From: Lichenicola sp050954785
GTDB lineage: Bacteria > Pseudomonadota > Alphaproteobacteria > Acetobacterales > Acetobacteraceae
Direction of reading: 5' to 3'
Length of the DNA: 64,000 nucleotides
Assembly (NCBI GenBank): GCA_050954785.1
Contig: JBPBQO010000001.1
Coordinates: 124,001-188,000, forward strand
How positions within the stretch are numbered: the first letter of the stretch is position 1; every line of letters starts with the position of its first letter. The position numbers were made by a program, and so were the translations under genes. This document shows, in pieces, positions 32,320 through 40,576 of the stretch. The notes under the pieces are model-generated. The model made no database searches. It was not told where the DNA came from and saw nothing but the letters and a program-made list of their open reading frames with translations.

Positions 32320-34704
32320 CTACGTGAACATGACGATCAGCGGCGAGGTATAGACCGCCGATCCGTCACGCTGGCGGCCGACCAGATAGATTTGCCGATG
32401 ACCGTGCGGCCCGTTGTCAGGATTGGCGACAAACGAGCCCTGCACGTCGCGCGGTGCGTCCTGGTCGGCAAGGCGCTGGATGGAAACGTGCATGTCGATG
32501 CCCGCCAGGTTCGCGGTGACGGCATCGTTCTGGAGAAGATGCGAGCCGTCCGTTTCCAGCCGGAATGTCGGCTGGTGCACGAAACCGTTGCCGGCGCGTG
32601 CGTCGCCGACCTTCACGTATCCGCCGATGGTTCCCTCGACCAGGATGGTCGCGCGGGCGATCGCATCCAGCTCGAGTTCGATCGTGTCGCGGTCGCCGAA
32701 CGTATCGGAATGAAAATCGACCGTCACCGGTGAACTGCGACGGATCGTTTCCTCCTGGTGCTCGAAGCCGAACGCCGTGTGGCCGAGGATGGTAGCACCG
32801 GTCACGGTGATCCGTCCGTGCCATGCAGCCCAGCGATAGCGATCGCGAATACGCGCCCCGCCCCAGTATACGCGGAGCCGGTGCTGCGAGAAGCCGGCCT
32901 CGCGCTGCAGGTCGCGCGACCAGATGCACCCGGTATGGTCGTATGCCTCGATCATGTCGAAACCGATATCGCCGAGGAACCGGTAGTCGACGCGGAGTTC
33001 GCCCGCATGGGTGAACTCGTCGCCCTGCAGATGCGCGCCCGACCATGCCAGCCCGACTGTACGCTCGCCGGTCGTTGCGAACGTGTGCCGGGCCCGCAGC
33101 GCCTGGCCGATCGTGTTACGATCCAGCCGGTCCGCCAGGATGCCGGTTAGCCCGCCTTTGGTGCCGAACACCGCGGTTCCGGGCGCGCCGCCGCCGCATC
33201 GGCCGCGATGCTCGTCGCTGTTCGCCGAAACCCCGATCTTGTAGCCGCGCGCCACCGCATCCTGCAGCAGCCAGGGGAAATGGCCCCATGCCGAGCCGAT
33301 CTCGACCAGCCGCTCGAGGGCCGGATGGTGCCAGCCGAGATTGCAGCGCCGTCCGCCGACATGCGGGATCAGCAGGTGGCCTTCGGGATCATGCGCGTAG
33401 GTGGCATACACATCCTCGAGCGGCCAGGCGCCCGGCTCGATCCGGTCCGATGCCATTTCCTCGTTCCACTCGAACGAGCGTACCAGATTGCCATTCCGGT
33501 CGAACGGAAACTCCGGCACGCGGTCATGCAGGAACACCACGTTGTGGTCGCCGCCGGCGCATGAGTTGCCGCACCATTCGGTGCCGGGATAGCACACGAA
33601 GCTTCCGTCCTGGTTCATCGTGTTGACGTGCGCGACAGCCTGGTTCCAGCGCGCCTCGGTGATCTGGAAGTCGTTCGCCGTGTAGCCGAGTACATCGAGC
33701 CCGGCCACGTCGCGGCCGTAGCCGAGATTATAGACGGTGTCGTTGGTGCCGACGGTGTCGTCCGAATGCACATGCAGATCGCCGTAAAAAATGCGCTCGA
33801 ACCGGGCGGCAGAATCGACGGAGACGTAGGCGTGGCCAGGTAGAACCCGAGGCCTGTCCGCGAGGTGCGCTTCCAGCCTGAACTCGCCCGGCTGGTCCAG
33901 CTTCAGGCTGTCGACCGTCGCGATCGCCCATCCGTCGTCGGACAGAACGGCATGCGTGACGACTGGTGGTGCATCCGCGTGGTGTGCGGTGAGCAGGACC
34001 GTATCCCCGCCATCGACGGTGGTGTTGCCCCAGGAATCCTCGGTGCGCAGATGGACGCGGATGGCGACGTCCGGCCGTATCAGTCGGGGCGCCGTCACGA
34101 TCAGGCGCTCGGCCGGTCCGGGGACGATCTGCATGACGACATCGGCCGGCACCGCGCTGAAGCGCGAGGTTCCGACCGGATCGATATAGAGCCTGAACCG
34201 GAAGTCTTTTTCCACGAAGGTCTGCACGCGAGTGCCGGACCCGCCGGCGCGACGATCGCCGAGACGGATGAGGATGTGGTCGCCAGGATTGAGATACCCG
34301 TCGATCACGTCGACGATGATGGCCTTCTGGAACGGCCGCTCATGGCCCTTCTGGTCGAAGCGGCACGAGAGCGATTGCACCGTTGCCGGTTCCTGCCCGG
34401 GAAACAACGGGCCCGCCTGATATTCGGCGGAGATGTAGTTTGCCTTCGTCGGGTCTGCGGTCTGGAACAAGGCCCAGTCGGAATAGAACTTGAAGGTCGC
34501 CTTGATCCAGGCGCCGTCCGCGAGGCCCGATGCCCCCACCTCGTAATCGAGCACGATCTCCTGCCAGCTTCCGGCCTCGACCGTCTCGGTCCTGCAGGTG
34601 ACCTGCCCCAGGAACGGCATTCGTTTGCTGGCTTCGTAATATCCCTCCGGTGCCACATGCGGGCCGATGATCCGGTGTCGGGTGGCGCGGTCCATGAAGT
34701 CCAT
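32320..34704 (-). CDS. PHP/DUF3604-like metallohydrolase of unknown substrate
   Basis: The 794-residue protein has no signal peptide. Residues 1 to about 300 are mostly beta-rich with Ig-like character. A PHP-type metal site follows: GDLHVHSD (His311, His313), GGDHNVVF (His387), LIPHVGGRR (His448) and SANSDEHRGR (Asp497, His499). This pattern matches DUF3604 proteins of the PHP superfamily, which include phosphoesterases. The C-terminal 250 residues are beta-rich again. It is the last gene of an SsuABC/TauABC-type transporter operon, so it probably processes the imported compound in the cytoplasm. Substrate unknown. Confidence 0.7.
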   Translation of the reverse strand: MDFMDRATRHRIIGPHVAPEGYYEASKRMPFLGQVTCRTETVEAGSWQEIVLDYEVGASGLADGAWIKATFKFYSDWALFQTADPTKANYISAEYQAGPLFPGQEPATVQSLSCRFDQKGHERPFQKAIIVDVIDGYLNPGDHILIRLGDRRAGGSGTRVQTFVEKDFRFRLYIDPVGTSRFSAVPADVVMQIVPGPAERLIVTAPRLIRPDVAIRVHLRTEDSWGNTTVDGGDTVLLTAHHADAPPVVTHAVLSDDGWAIATVDSLKLDQPGEFRLEAHLADRPRVLPGHAYVSVDSAARFERIFYGDLHVHSDDTVGTNDTVYNLGYGRDVAGLDVLGYTANDFQITEARWNQAVAHVNTMNQDGSFVCYPGTEWCGNSCAGGDHNVVFLHDRVPEFPFDRNGNLVRSFEWNEEMASDRIEPGAWPLEDVYATYAHDPEGHLLIPHVGGRRCNLGWHHPALERLVEIGSAWGHFPWLLQDAVARGYKIGVSANSDEHRGRCGGGAPGTAVFGTKGGLTGILADRLDRNTIGQALRARHTFATTGERTVGLAWSGAHLQGDEFTHAGELRVDYRFLGDIGFDMIEAYDHTGCIWSRDLQREAGFSQHRLRVYWGGARIRDRYRWAAWHGRITVTGATILGHTAFGFEHQEETIRRSSPVTVDFHSDTFGDRDTIELELDAIARATILVEGTIGGYVKVGDARAGNGFVHQPTFRLETDGSHLLQNDAVTANLAGIDMHVSIQRLADQDAPRDVQGSFVANPDNGPHGHRQIYLVGRQRDGSAVYTSPLIVMFT

Positions 34705-34728
34705 CGCGGGCGTTCCTCGGGATCCAGG

Positions 34729-35508
34729 TCAGATATCGACGCCGCGCCAGGCGCCGGCGGCAGGGTCGTCGGTCAGCAACGCGCGCAGGTGCCGGCCAAG
34801 CAGCGCGTGCTGCGGGTCGTCGCGTTCGCGCGGACGCGAGCCGACCTGAAGCTCGCCCCGTACCGACGCCGGCGTTCCACCCAGCACGATGATGCGGTCG
34901 GCCAGGAACAGCGCCTCGTCGATGTCGTGCGTGACGAACAGCACAGTCTTGCGCGTCTGCAGCCAGATCCGCAGCAGTTCCTCCTGCAGTGTCGCCCGGG
35001 TGATCGCGTCCAGCGCGCCGAACGGTTCGTCCATCAGCAGCAGGTCCGGGTCGACGGCCAGCGCCCGCGCCACGCCGACACGCTGGCGCTGGCCGCCGGA
35101 CAACTGGTGCGGCCAGCGGCCGGCCTGCGCCTCGAGCCCGACCAGGGCCAGCGCCCGCATGGCGCGATCATGCCGTTCGGCACGCGACAGGCGCAGCCCT
35201 TCGAGGCCAAGTTCGACATTGGCCCGCACCCGGCGCCAGGGCAGCAGCTTGGCATCCTGGAACACCAGTGCGGCACTGCGTCGATTGCCGATGCGATCGG
35301 GAGGACGCTGCACCACGCCCTTGCTGGGCGCGACCAGTCCCATGGCCACCCGGAGCAACGTCGACTTGCCGACGCCGGATGGTCCCAGCAGCGCCACGAA
35401 TGCTCCTGGTGCGATGGCGAGGTCCAGGCCCTGCAGGATGGTCGTGGTGGTGCCGTCCTGGCTGTAGGAAAGGGTGATGTCCTGCAGCGACAGAAGGGGC
35501 GCCGTCAT
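34729..35508 (-). CDS. ABC transporter ATPase (SsuB/TauB-type)
   Basis: The 259-residue protein has Walker A LLGPSGVGKSTLL near residue 40, Q-loop ALVFQDAKLLPW, signature LSGGQRQRVGVARAL and Walker B LLLMDEPFGALD followed by the H-loop FVTHDIDEA. This is the nitrate/sulfonate/taurine class. The ATG overlaps the permease stop (ATGA). It energises uptake by the adjacent permease and binding protein. Confidence 0.93.
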   Translation of the reverse strand: MTAPLLSLQDITLSYSQDGTTTTILQGLDLAIAPGAFVALLGPSGVGKSTLLRVAMGLVAPSKGVVQRPPDRIGNRRSAALVFQDAKLLPWRRVRANVELGLEGLRLSRAERHDRAMRALALVGLEAQAGRWPHQLSGGQRQRVGVARALAVDPDLLLMDEPFGALDAITRATLQEELLRIWLQTRKTVLFVTHDIDEALFLADRIIVLGGTPASVRGELQVGSRPRERDDPQHALLGRHLRALLTDDPAAGAWRGVDI

Positions 35509-36281
35509 CGTTGCCACGCGAGCAGGCGGTTGCGCACCAGCATGAAAACCGAATCGGTGAGCGCGTAGAGCAGCGCCATGGTCAGCATGTAGATCACCAC
35601 GAGGTCGGTCGCGAGCAGGCTGGAGGCCTGCATCATGCGGGCGCCGATTCCCGGAACGCCAAATAGTTCGGCCGCCACGACCGACATCCAGGCCTGACCG
35701 ATCCCGGTACGCAGGCCCGCCAGAATGCCTGGCATCGAGGCCGGCAGCACGATCTTGGTCAGCCGGCCCAGCACGCTGGCGTGCCCGAATGCATCGGCCA
35801 CTTCGAATAGCGACCGGTCGATCGCCTGTACCGCGCCATGGGCCGCATAGAAGTTGATCCAGAACACCGAGATGGCAACGACGAAAGTGGCGCCTGCGGT
35901 GTTGAGGCCGAACCACAGGATGGCGAACGGGACCCACGCCAGGCTCGGAATTGGCCGGAGCAGCCTGACCAGGCCGCTGGTCAGCGCATCAAGGCGCGGA
36001 AGCATTCCGCACGCGAGGCCACCAGCGATCCCGAGGCAGGTGCCGATCAGCACGCCCAGCAGGTAGTGCGTCAGGCTGTCGAGGATGGCCTGCAGCCAGA
36101 AGCCGCCGCGTACCTCCCTGATCCAGGCTGCAGGCAGTTCGCTTGGGCGTGGCAGCAGTCCCGGCGACACCAGCCCGAGCCGCAGGGCTGCTTCCCAGGC
36201 GCCGAACAGCAAACACAGGCCGAGGCCGCCGAGCAGCAGCCGTGAGGACGAGGCGCTGGGGCGGCGCAACCAGGCGGGCAT
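35505..36281 (-). CDS. ABC transporter permease (SsuC/TauC-type)
   Basis: The 258-residue protein has about six membrane helices and the BPD_transp_1 EAA loop near residues 165-195 (FEVADAFGHASVLGRLTKIVLPASMPGILAGLR). Sequence type matches permeases for sulfonates, taurine, nitrate or thiamine precursors. It lies 17 bases after the binding-protein gene and overlaps the ATPase gene by four bases. Confidence 0.93.
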   Translation of the reverse strand: MPAWLRRPSASSSRLLLGGLGLCLLFGAWEAALRLGLVSPGLLPRPSELPAAWIREVRGGFWLQAILDSLTHYLLGVLIGTCLGIAGGLACGMLPRLDALTSGLVRLLRPIPSLAWVPFAILWFGLNTAGATFVVAISVFWINFYAAHGAVQAIDRSLFEVADAFGHASVLGRLTKIVLPASMPGILAGLRTGIGQAWMSVVAAELFGVPGIGARMMQASSLLATDLVVIYMLTMALLYALTDSVFMLVRNRLLAWQR

Positions 36282-36298
36282 TCGACAGCGTCCGACGG

Positions 36299-37330
36299 TC
36301 AGTGGGCGATACGGCTGTAGGGGCCGAGGTCGAACAGCGATGCCACCGGCACGGCTTCCTTGAGCGTGCCGTTCGCGACTTGGAAATCCTGCAGCGCCTT
36401 CACCGGAGCCATGAGCCGTGCCGGGTCGGAGATGAATTTCGTGTCCGGCGATGCGAGCGCCTCCTCGATCACCGACTGGCTCAGGATGCCGCCGCCAAGA
36501 ACCGTCAGGATGAACGGCGCCGCTTCGGCAGGCTTGCTCTTGATCAGGTCGGTCGCGCGGACGAACAGCCCGACCAGCTTGTCCTTCCAGGCGGCACGGT
36601 CGGGGGCATCGGGACGGACGATCGCCAGCACCGAGCCGGGCTGGTCCGGCATCAGGTCGCCGCCATGTGCCAGGAGCTGCACGTCCGGCAGCCGGTGGCG
36701 CACGACAGTCAGTGCCGGCTCCCGCAGGATGGCCGCATCGACGGCGCCGGACAGCAGCGCCTGTTGGGCCGCGTCGATATCGATGCCGATGATGTCGGCG
36801 GATTTCGGATCCAGGTGATTGCGATCCTGCATCCAGTAGCGCAGCAGCGTGTCAGGAACCGACCCCACCGGCTGAGCGGCGATCTTCGGCTTGCGGCCGG
36901 TCGCCTTGGTGAAGGCGGCGAACCAGTCGGACAGGCTGCTGCTCGGGAGAGCGACGGTTGCGAGCTGTCCACGCGCCGCGACCTCGAGTTCCTCGACCGC
37001 GCCGGCTGCGACCACCTTGACGTCGATCCCGTGCGATCGGGCGACCAGCAACGGCAGCACGCCGGCGACGTAGGCATCGATCTGCCCTGCCGCGAGTGCC
37101 TGGATCGCCTGGGTTCCGGCCTGGAATTTGATCAGCTTCAGCGTCAGCCCGGCCGGTTTCGCCCAGCCTTCGCCGTCGAGCACGAACAGAGCCGACGAAC
37201 CGAGCACCGGGATGTACCCGATCCGGATCGGGTCGGCGGCCAGGGCCGGGTTCGACAGGAAAGCTCCGAAGCCGGACACGCCAATGATCGCAGCGCACAG
37301 GCAACTGCCTCTCAAATAACGCATCCGCAT
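36299..37330 (-). CDS. ABC transporter substrate-binding protein (SsuA/TauA/NMT1-like)
   Basis: The 343-residue protein has a signal peptide ending near NPALAADP and the NMT1/SsuA fold: PIRIGYIPVLGSSALFVLDGEGWAK, then KFQAGTQAIQALAAGQIDAYVAG, and AAILREPALTVVR. It binds a small organic ligand in the periplasm. ATG 37330 is chosen because GGAGAT lies eight bases upstream and the signal peptide begins there. It is first in the operon. Confidence 0.92.
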   Translation of the reverse strand: MRMRYLRGSCLCAAIIGVSGFGAFLSNPALAADPIRIGYIPVLGSSALFVLDGEGWAKPAGLTLKLIKFQAGTQAIQALAAGQIDAYVAGVLPLLVARSHGIDVKVVAAGAVEELEVAARGQLATVALPSSSLSDWFAAFTKATGRKPKIAAQPVGSVPDTLLRYWMQDRNHLDPKSADIIGIDIDAAQQALLSGAVDAAILREPALTVVRHRLPDVQLLAHGGDLMPDQPGSVLAIVRPDAPDRAAWKDKLVGLFVRATDLIKSKPAEAAPFILTVLGGGILSQSVIEEALASPDTKFISDPARLMAPVKALQDFQVANGTLKEAVPVASLFDLGPYSRIAH

Positions 37331-37425
37331 CGTGATATCTCCGAATATTGACGCGCAATCGTATAATCGAACCTGCGTGTGGTCAAAGCAGCTTGGTCTA
37401 AACCGTCGCCCGGTCTGCGCAGACC

Positions 37426-38544
37426 TCACGAACCGGGGCGACCGGCCGCGCTGAACAGATCCTCGGCGCTGGCTGCCTGCTCGGTCTGCTCGTCGTCGAA
37501 CCGGGACACGCTGACGCCCAGCAGCCGCACGCTTTTCTCGAACGGAAACGAGGCGCGTAACAGGCCTTCGGCGGCGATGGCGAGCGCGTTCCGGGTGGCG
37601 ACGGGCCGGGCGCTCGAGGCTGCCCGGGTCATGATCCGGAAGTCGGAAAATTTCACCTTCAGCGTGATCGTCCGTGCCCCCCGACCGCCCTTGTCGTAGG
37701 TGGCCCAGACCTTGTCGATCGCCGGCTGGATCGCGGCCAGTGCCTCGTTCCAATCAGTGATGTCGCGCTCGAACGTCTGCTCCGCGCCGATCGACTTGCG
37801 CAGGCGGTCCGCCACCACCGGCCGCTCGTCCTGGCCGCGTGCGATGGCATGGTAGTGCGGACCCGACTTGCCGAAGTGCCGGATCAGGAAGTCGATCGGG
37901 TGTCCACGCAGATCCAGCCCCGTATGGATGCCGAGCCGCTCCATCTTGGCCGCCGTCACCGGCCCGACACCATGGAACTGGCTGACCTTGAGCGTCTCGA
38001 CGAAGGTCGGGCCGTATCGCGGTGTGATGACGAACAACCCGTCCGGCTTGCGATGGTCGGATGCCAGCTTGGCCAGGAACTTGTTGTAGGAAACCCCCGC
38101 TGAGGCGGTAAGCCCGGTCTGCTCGCGGATACGCGCCCGGATCTCCTCGGCGATCGCCGTTGCCGAACCGAGATCGCGCAGTGGTTGGGTGACGTCGAGA
38201 TAAGCCTCGTCCAGCGACAGTGGCTGGATCAATGGCGTGTAATCGGCAAAAATTTGGCGGATCTGCAGCGATATCTCGCGATAGACGTCGAAGCGCGGTT
38301 TCACGAAGATCAGCTCCGGGCATTGCCGCCGTGCCGTGACCGACGCCATGGCCGAGCGCACGCCGAAGCGCCGCGCCTCGTAGCTCGCTGCCGCCACCAC
38401 GCTGCGTTCGCGCGAACCGCCGACGGCCAGCGGCTTGCCGCGTAACGACGGGTCGTCGCGCTGCTCGACCGATGCGTAGAACGCATCCATGTCGACATGG
38501 ATGATCCGCCGCAAGCTGGGCGTTATGGCCTGATCGGCAACCAT
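37426..38544 (-). CDS. dinB: DNA polymerase IV
   Basis: The 372-residue Y-family polymerase shows HVDMDAFYASVEQRDDP near the N-terminus, the catalytic motif LSLDEAYLDVT near residue 105, the helix-hairpin-helix region FHGVGPVTAAKMERLGI, and a little-finger domain ending in RLLGVSVSRF. It carries out translesion synthesis. The gene stands alone between the transporter operon and an acyltransferase gene. No LexA-box-like site was recognised upstream. Confidence 0.95.
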   Translation of the reverse strand: MVADQAITPSLRRIIHVDMDAFYASVEQRDDPSLRGKPLAVGGSRERSVVAAASYEARRFGVRSAMASVTARRQCPELIFVKPRFDVYREISLQIRQIFADYTPLIQPLSLDEAYLDVTQPLRDLGSATAIAEEIRARIREQTGLTASAGVSYNKFLAKLASDHRKPDGLFVITPRYGPTFVETLKVSQFHGVGPVTAAKMERLGIHTGLDLRGHPIDFLIRHFGKSGPHYHAIARGQDERPVVADRLRKSIGAEQTFERDITDWNEALAAIQPAIDKVWATYDKGGRGARTITLKVKFSDFRIMTRAASSARPVATRNALAIAAEGLLRASFPFEKSVRLLGVSVSRFDDEQTEQAASAEDLFSAAGRPGS

Positions 38545-38685
38545 GGCCTGGCATCCCGGATCAATGACATCGACGCGCCTGTTCGAGGCAGATATCGTTC
38601 ACTTTACGTTCTTATTGGCCAGGCGTCGAGGTGCGAGAGATGTGACAAGCTATGTCCCGTCGATGTGGGTTAAGCCTGCCAGGCC

Positions 38686-39879
38686 ATGGATATGCACATC
38701 CCGCCCGCGGATAGCCTCGATCGTCGGCATCGCCCCAACGCCGAAATCGAGGTGCTGCGGGCCATTGCGATCATTTTCGTCATCATCAAGCATGGTCCGT
38801 TGATCTGCATGCCCTATCCGGCAGGCGGGCTCGAGCGTCTGCAGGATTGGATCAATCCGGAAACCGGTGTCGACCTGTTCTTCGTCATCTCCGGCTATCT
38901 GATCGGCCGATCGTTCGTCGGGCCCTACGAGGCGTCCGAATACCGGGGCGTTCCGCATCGGGTTCAGCGGGTGGGGTCGTTCTGGGTGCGCCGGTTCTAC
39001 CGGCTGGTTCCGGCCGCCACCCTATGGTGCGTGCTGCCGTTGATCGCGAGCCTGATCTCCGGCAACGTCGCCCTGTGGCTGACGCCGCGCGAGATGTTCT
39101 TCAAGGCGATTTCGGGCATCGTCTCGCTGAGGAATTTCGAAGAAAGCTATCATCGCAGCTTCTTCGGCTATTACTGGAGCCTGTCGGTCGAAAACCAGTT
39201 CTATGTCGTGCTGCCGCTGATGCTGCTGGTAGTAGCTCGGCGCTGGCGCATCCGCGGGCTCGTCGCCTTGTGCGCGTTGAATGCGGTCTGGCGGCCGGGT
39301 GGCGATGTCTGGTGGCTGTTCCGCTATGACGGCCTGGTTTACGGACTGCTGCTGTTCGAGTTCGAAAGATCCGGCCTGGGTGCGATCATGGCGCTTTGCC
39401 TGCCGCGAAAACTGCCCGGCTGCGTCGTCATGATGGTTGGCGCCTGGACCGTGCTGCTGACGTTCCCCCTCATTCTGATCGATTTCCACCCATTGGCCTG
39501 GGCGGTCGCGAACTGCGCGGCTTTCCTGCTGGTGTTCGCGGCCAGCCAGCAGCAGGGCCTGATCCCGACCCCGCTGGGGCTCGGACGGCCGATGCTATGG
39601 ATCGGTGCGCGTTCCTATTCGCTGTATTTGTGCCACATCCCGATCTGGTTCGTCGTCATCGACGTCATGCGGCATACCGGGCTGGGCAGCGAGAATTTCG
39701 TGCCGCTCCGCTTCATGATCGCAGCACTCGCCACCTTGACCGCCGCCGAACTCACCTATCGCTGGCTCGAGCTGCCTTTGCAGGAACGTGGTCGCATACG
39801 TGCGCGCGCGCTCGACAACAGGAGCGGTGGTCACGCAACGCAGGGGCAACTGATTGCAGGGTTACGCGATCCGGGCTGA
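38686..39879 (+). CDS. Acyltransferase 3 (OafA/YrhL-like) membrane protein
   Basis: The 397-residue protein has about ten membrane helices and the acyltransferase-3 start EIEVLRAIAIIFVIIKHG with the conserved Arg and His. VDLFFVISGYLIGRSFVG, FWVRRFYRLVPAATLW and YWSLSVENQFYVVLPLMLL are family blocks. Such proteins transfer acetyl or other acyl groups to cell-surface glycans or lipids. No glycan cluster is nearby, so the acceptor is unknown. A decayed copy of its 3' end lies at 40215-40342. Confidence 0.9.
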   Translation: MDMHIPPADSLDRRHRPNAEIEVLRAIAIIFVIIKHGPLICMPYPAGGLERLQDWINPETGVDLFFVISGYLIGRSFVGPYEASEYRGVPHRVQRVGSFWVRRFYRLVPAATLWCVLPLIASLISGNVALWLTPREMFFKAISGIVSLRNFEESYHRSFFGYYWSLSVENQFYVVLPLMLLVVARRWRIRGLVALCALNAVWRPGGDVWWLFRYDGLVYGLLLFEFERSGLGAIMALCLPRKLPGCVVMMVGAWTVLLTFPLILIDFHPLAWAVANCAAFLLVFAASQQQGLIPTPLGLGRPMLWIGARSYSLYLCHIPIWFVVIDVMRHTGLGSENFVPLRFMIAALATLTAAELTYRWLELPLQERGRIRARALDNRSGGHATQGQLIAGLRDPG

Positions 39880-40011
39880 TGTTCCGTTGAACGACGGAAC
39901 AGGCGTTGCCGGGCCGGGAAGCTGTCACGGAAGATAACGATGAAATCGCATCGCTTTTCTTCCGATGTGTGCAAGTACTGGACTTGCATCGTGGCGAAAC
40001 GTTCGCAACGC

Positions 40012-40100
40012 ATGCGATCTACTGGATTGTCGTCCCGACCAGCGTCGAAAGAAGCGCGTCTCCGCATGAGCAAGATCCTGTCGCTCGGCGGCACCGTACG
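40012..40100 (+). pseudogene. Decayed fragment of a YceI-like gene
   Basis: Bases 40054-40094 match 41552-41592 of the cytochrome b561-YceI gene at about 33 of 41 positions, and the translated trace MSKILSLGG parallels ASRILSLGG. Weaker similarity extends upstream to about 40012. No complete frame survives. It is a remnant, not a functional gene. Confidence 0.55.
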
Positions 40101-40214
40101 CCTTTCGGCATTAGTTGAAGTGAACCTATGCATAGTCTGCAACAGTAGCCGAACGCATTTTTCTTACTGAGGGCCTTGCCGGGACGTATCGTCCTGATAG
40201 TCGATTATTTTCGA

Positions 40215-40342
40215 CCTGTTGTGCCACGTCCCGATCTGGTTCAGCGTCATCGACGCCGCGCCGAAAAGCTTACGATCACCTGTTCGCGTTGCCGCTGCAG
40301 AAGCGTGTGTGCCAGCGCCCATATACTCGACGACAGGAGGGC
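40215..40342 (+). pseudogene. Decayed 3' fragment of an acyltransferase-3 gene
   Basis: Bases 40219-40255 match 39628-39664 of the intact acyltransferase at about 34 of 37 positions (CHVPIWFSVID against CHIPIWFVVID). A second block near 40288-40340 resembles its last codons (LPLQKR against LPLQER, and the CTCGAC-ACAGGAG end). About 100 bases between the blocks are missing. The rest of 39880-40576 shows no convincing gene. Confidence 0.65.
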
Positions 40343-40471
40343 TCAGGCTGCTTGTGGGCAGCCGAGCAGGGGTGTTTCGGATCAGGTGCCTACCGAGCGA
40401 AGAAATGCCGTATCATTTTGTAAACGCTATAAAATCATTGCTGCTTCGGCAGGCGAGCCACCGTGGATAGA

Positions 40472-40491
40472 AACGATGGGATTCCATCGTT
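40472..40491. repeat. Perfect inverted repeat upstream of cytochrome b561 gene
   Basis: AACGATGG and CCATCGTT flank a GATT loop, an 8-bp perfect stem 86 bases before the ATG. No T-run follows. It could be an operator or a leader hairpin. Confidence 0.55.
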
Positions 40492-40576
40492 GCTCTTCCT
40501 ATCGGTCGCATGGTGCTGGAAGATAGCCGGATTCGGGCTCCGTCGGCGCCTTTCCTCTTCAAGGCGAGCAGCAGCG

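Noticed and set aside
39940..40170. Small plus-strand reading frame after the acyltransferase
   Set aside because: Its centre matches a decayed YceI fragment and its composition is not gene-like, so it is treated as a remnant.
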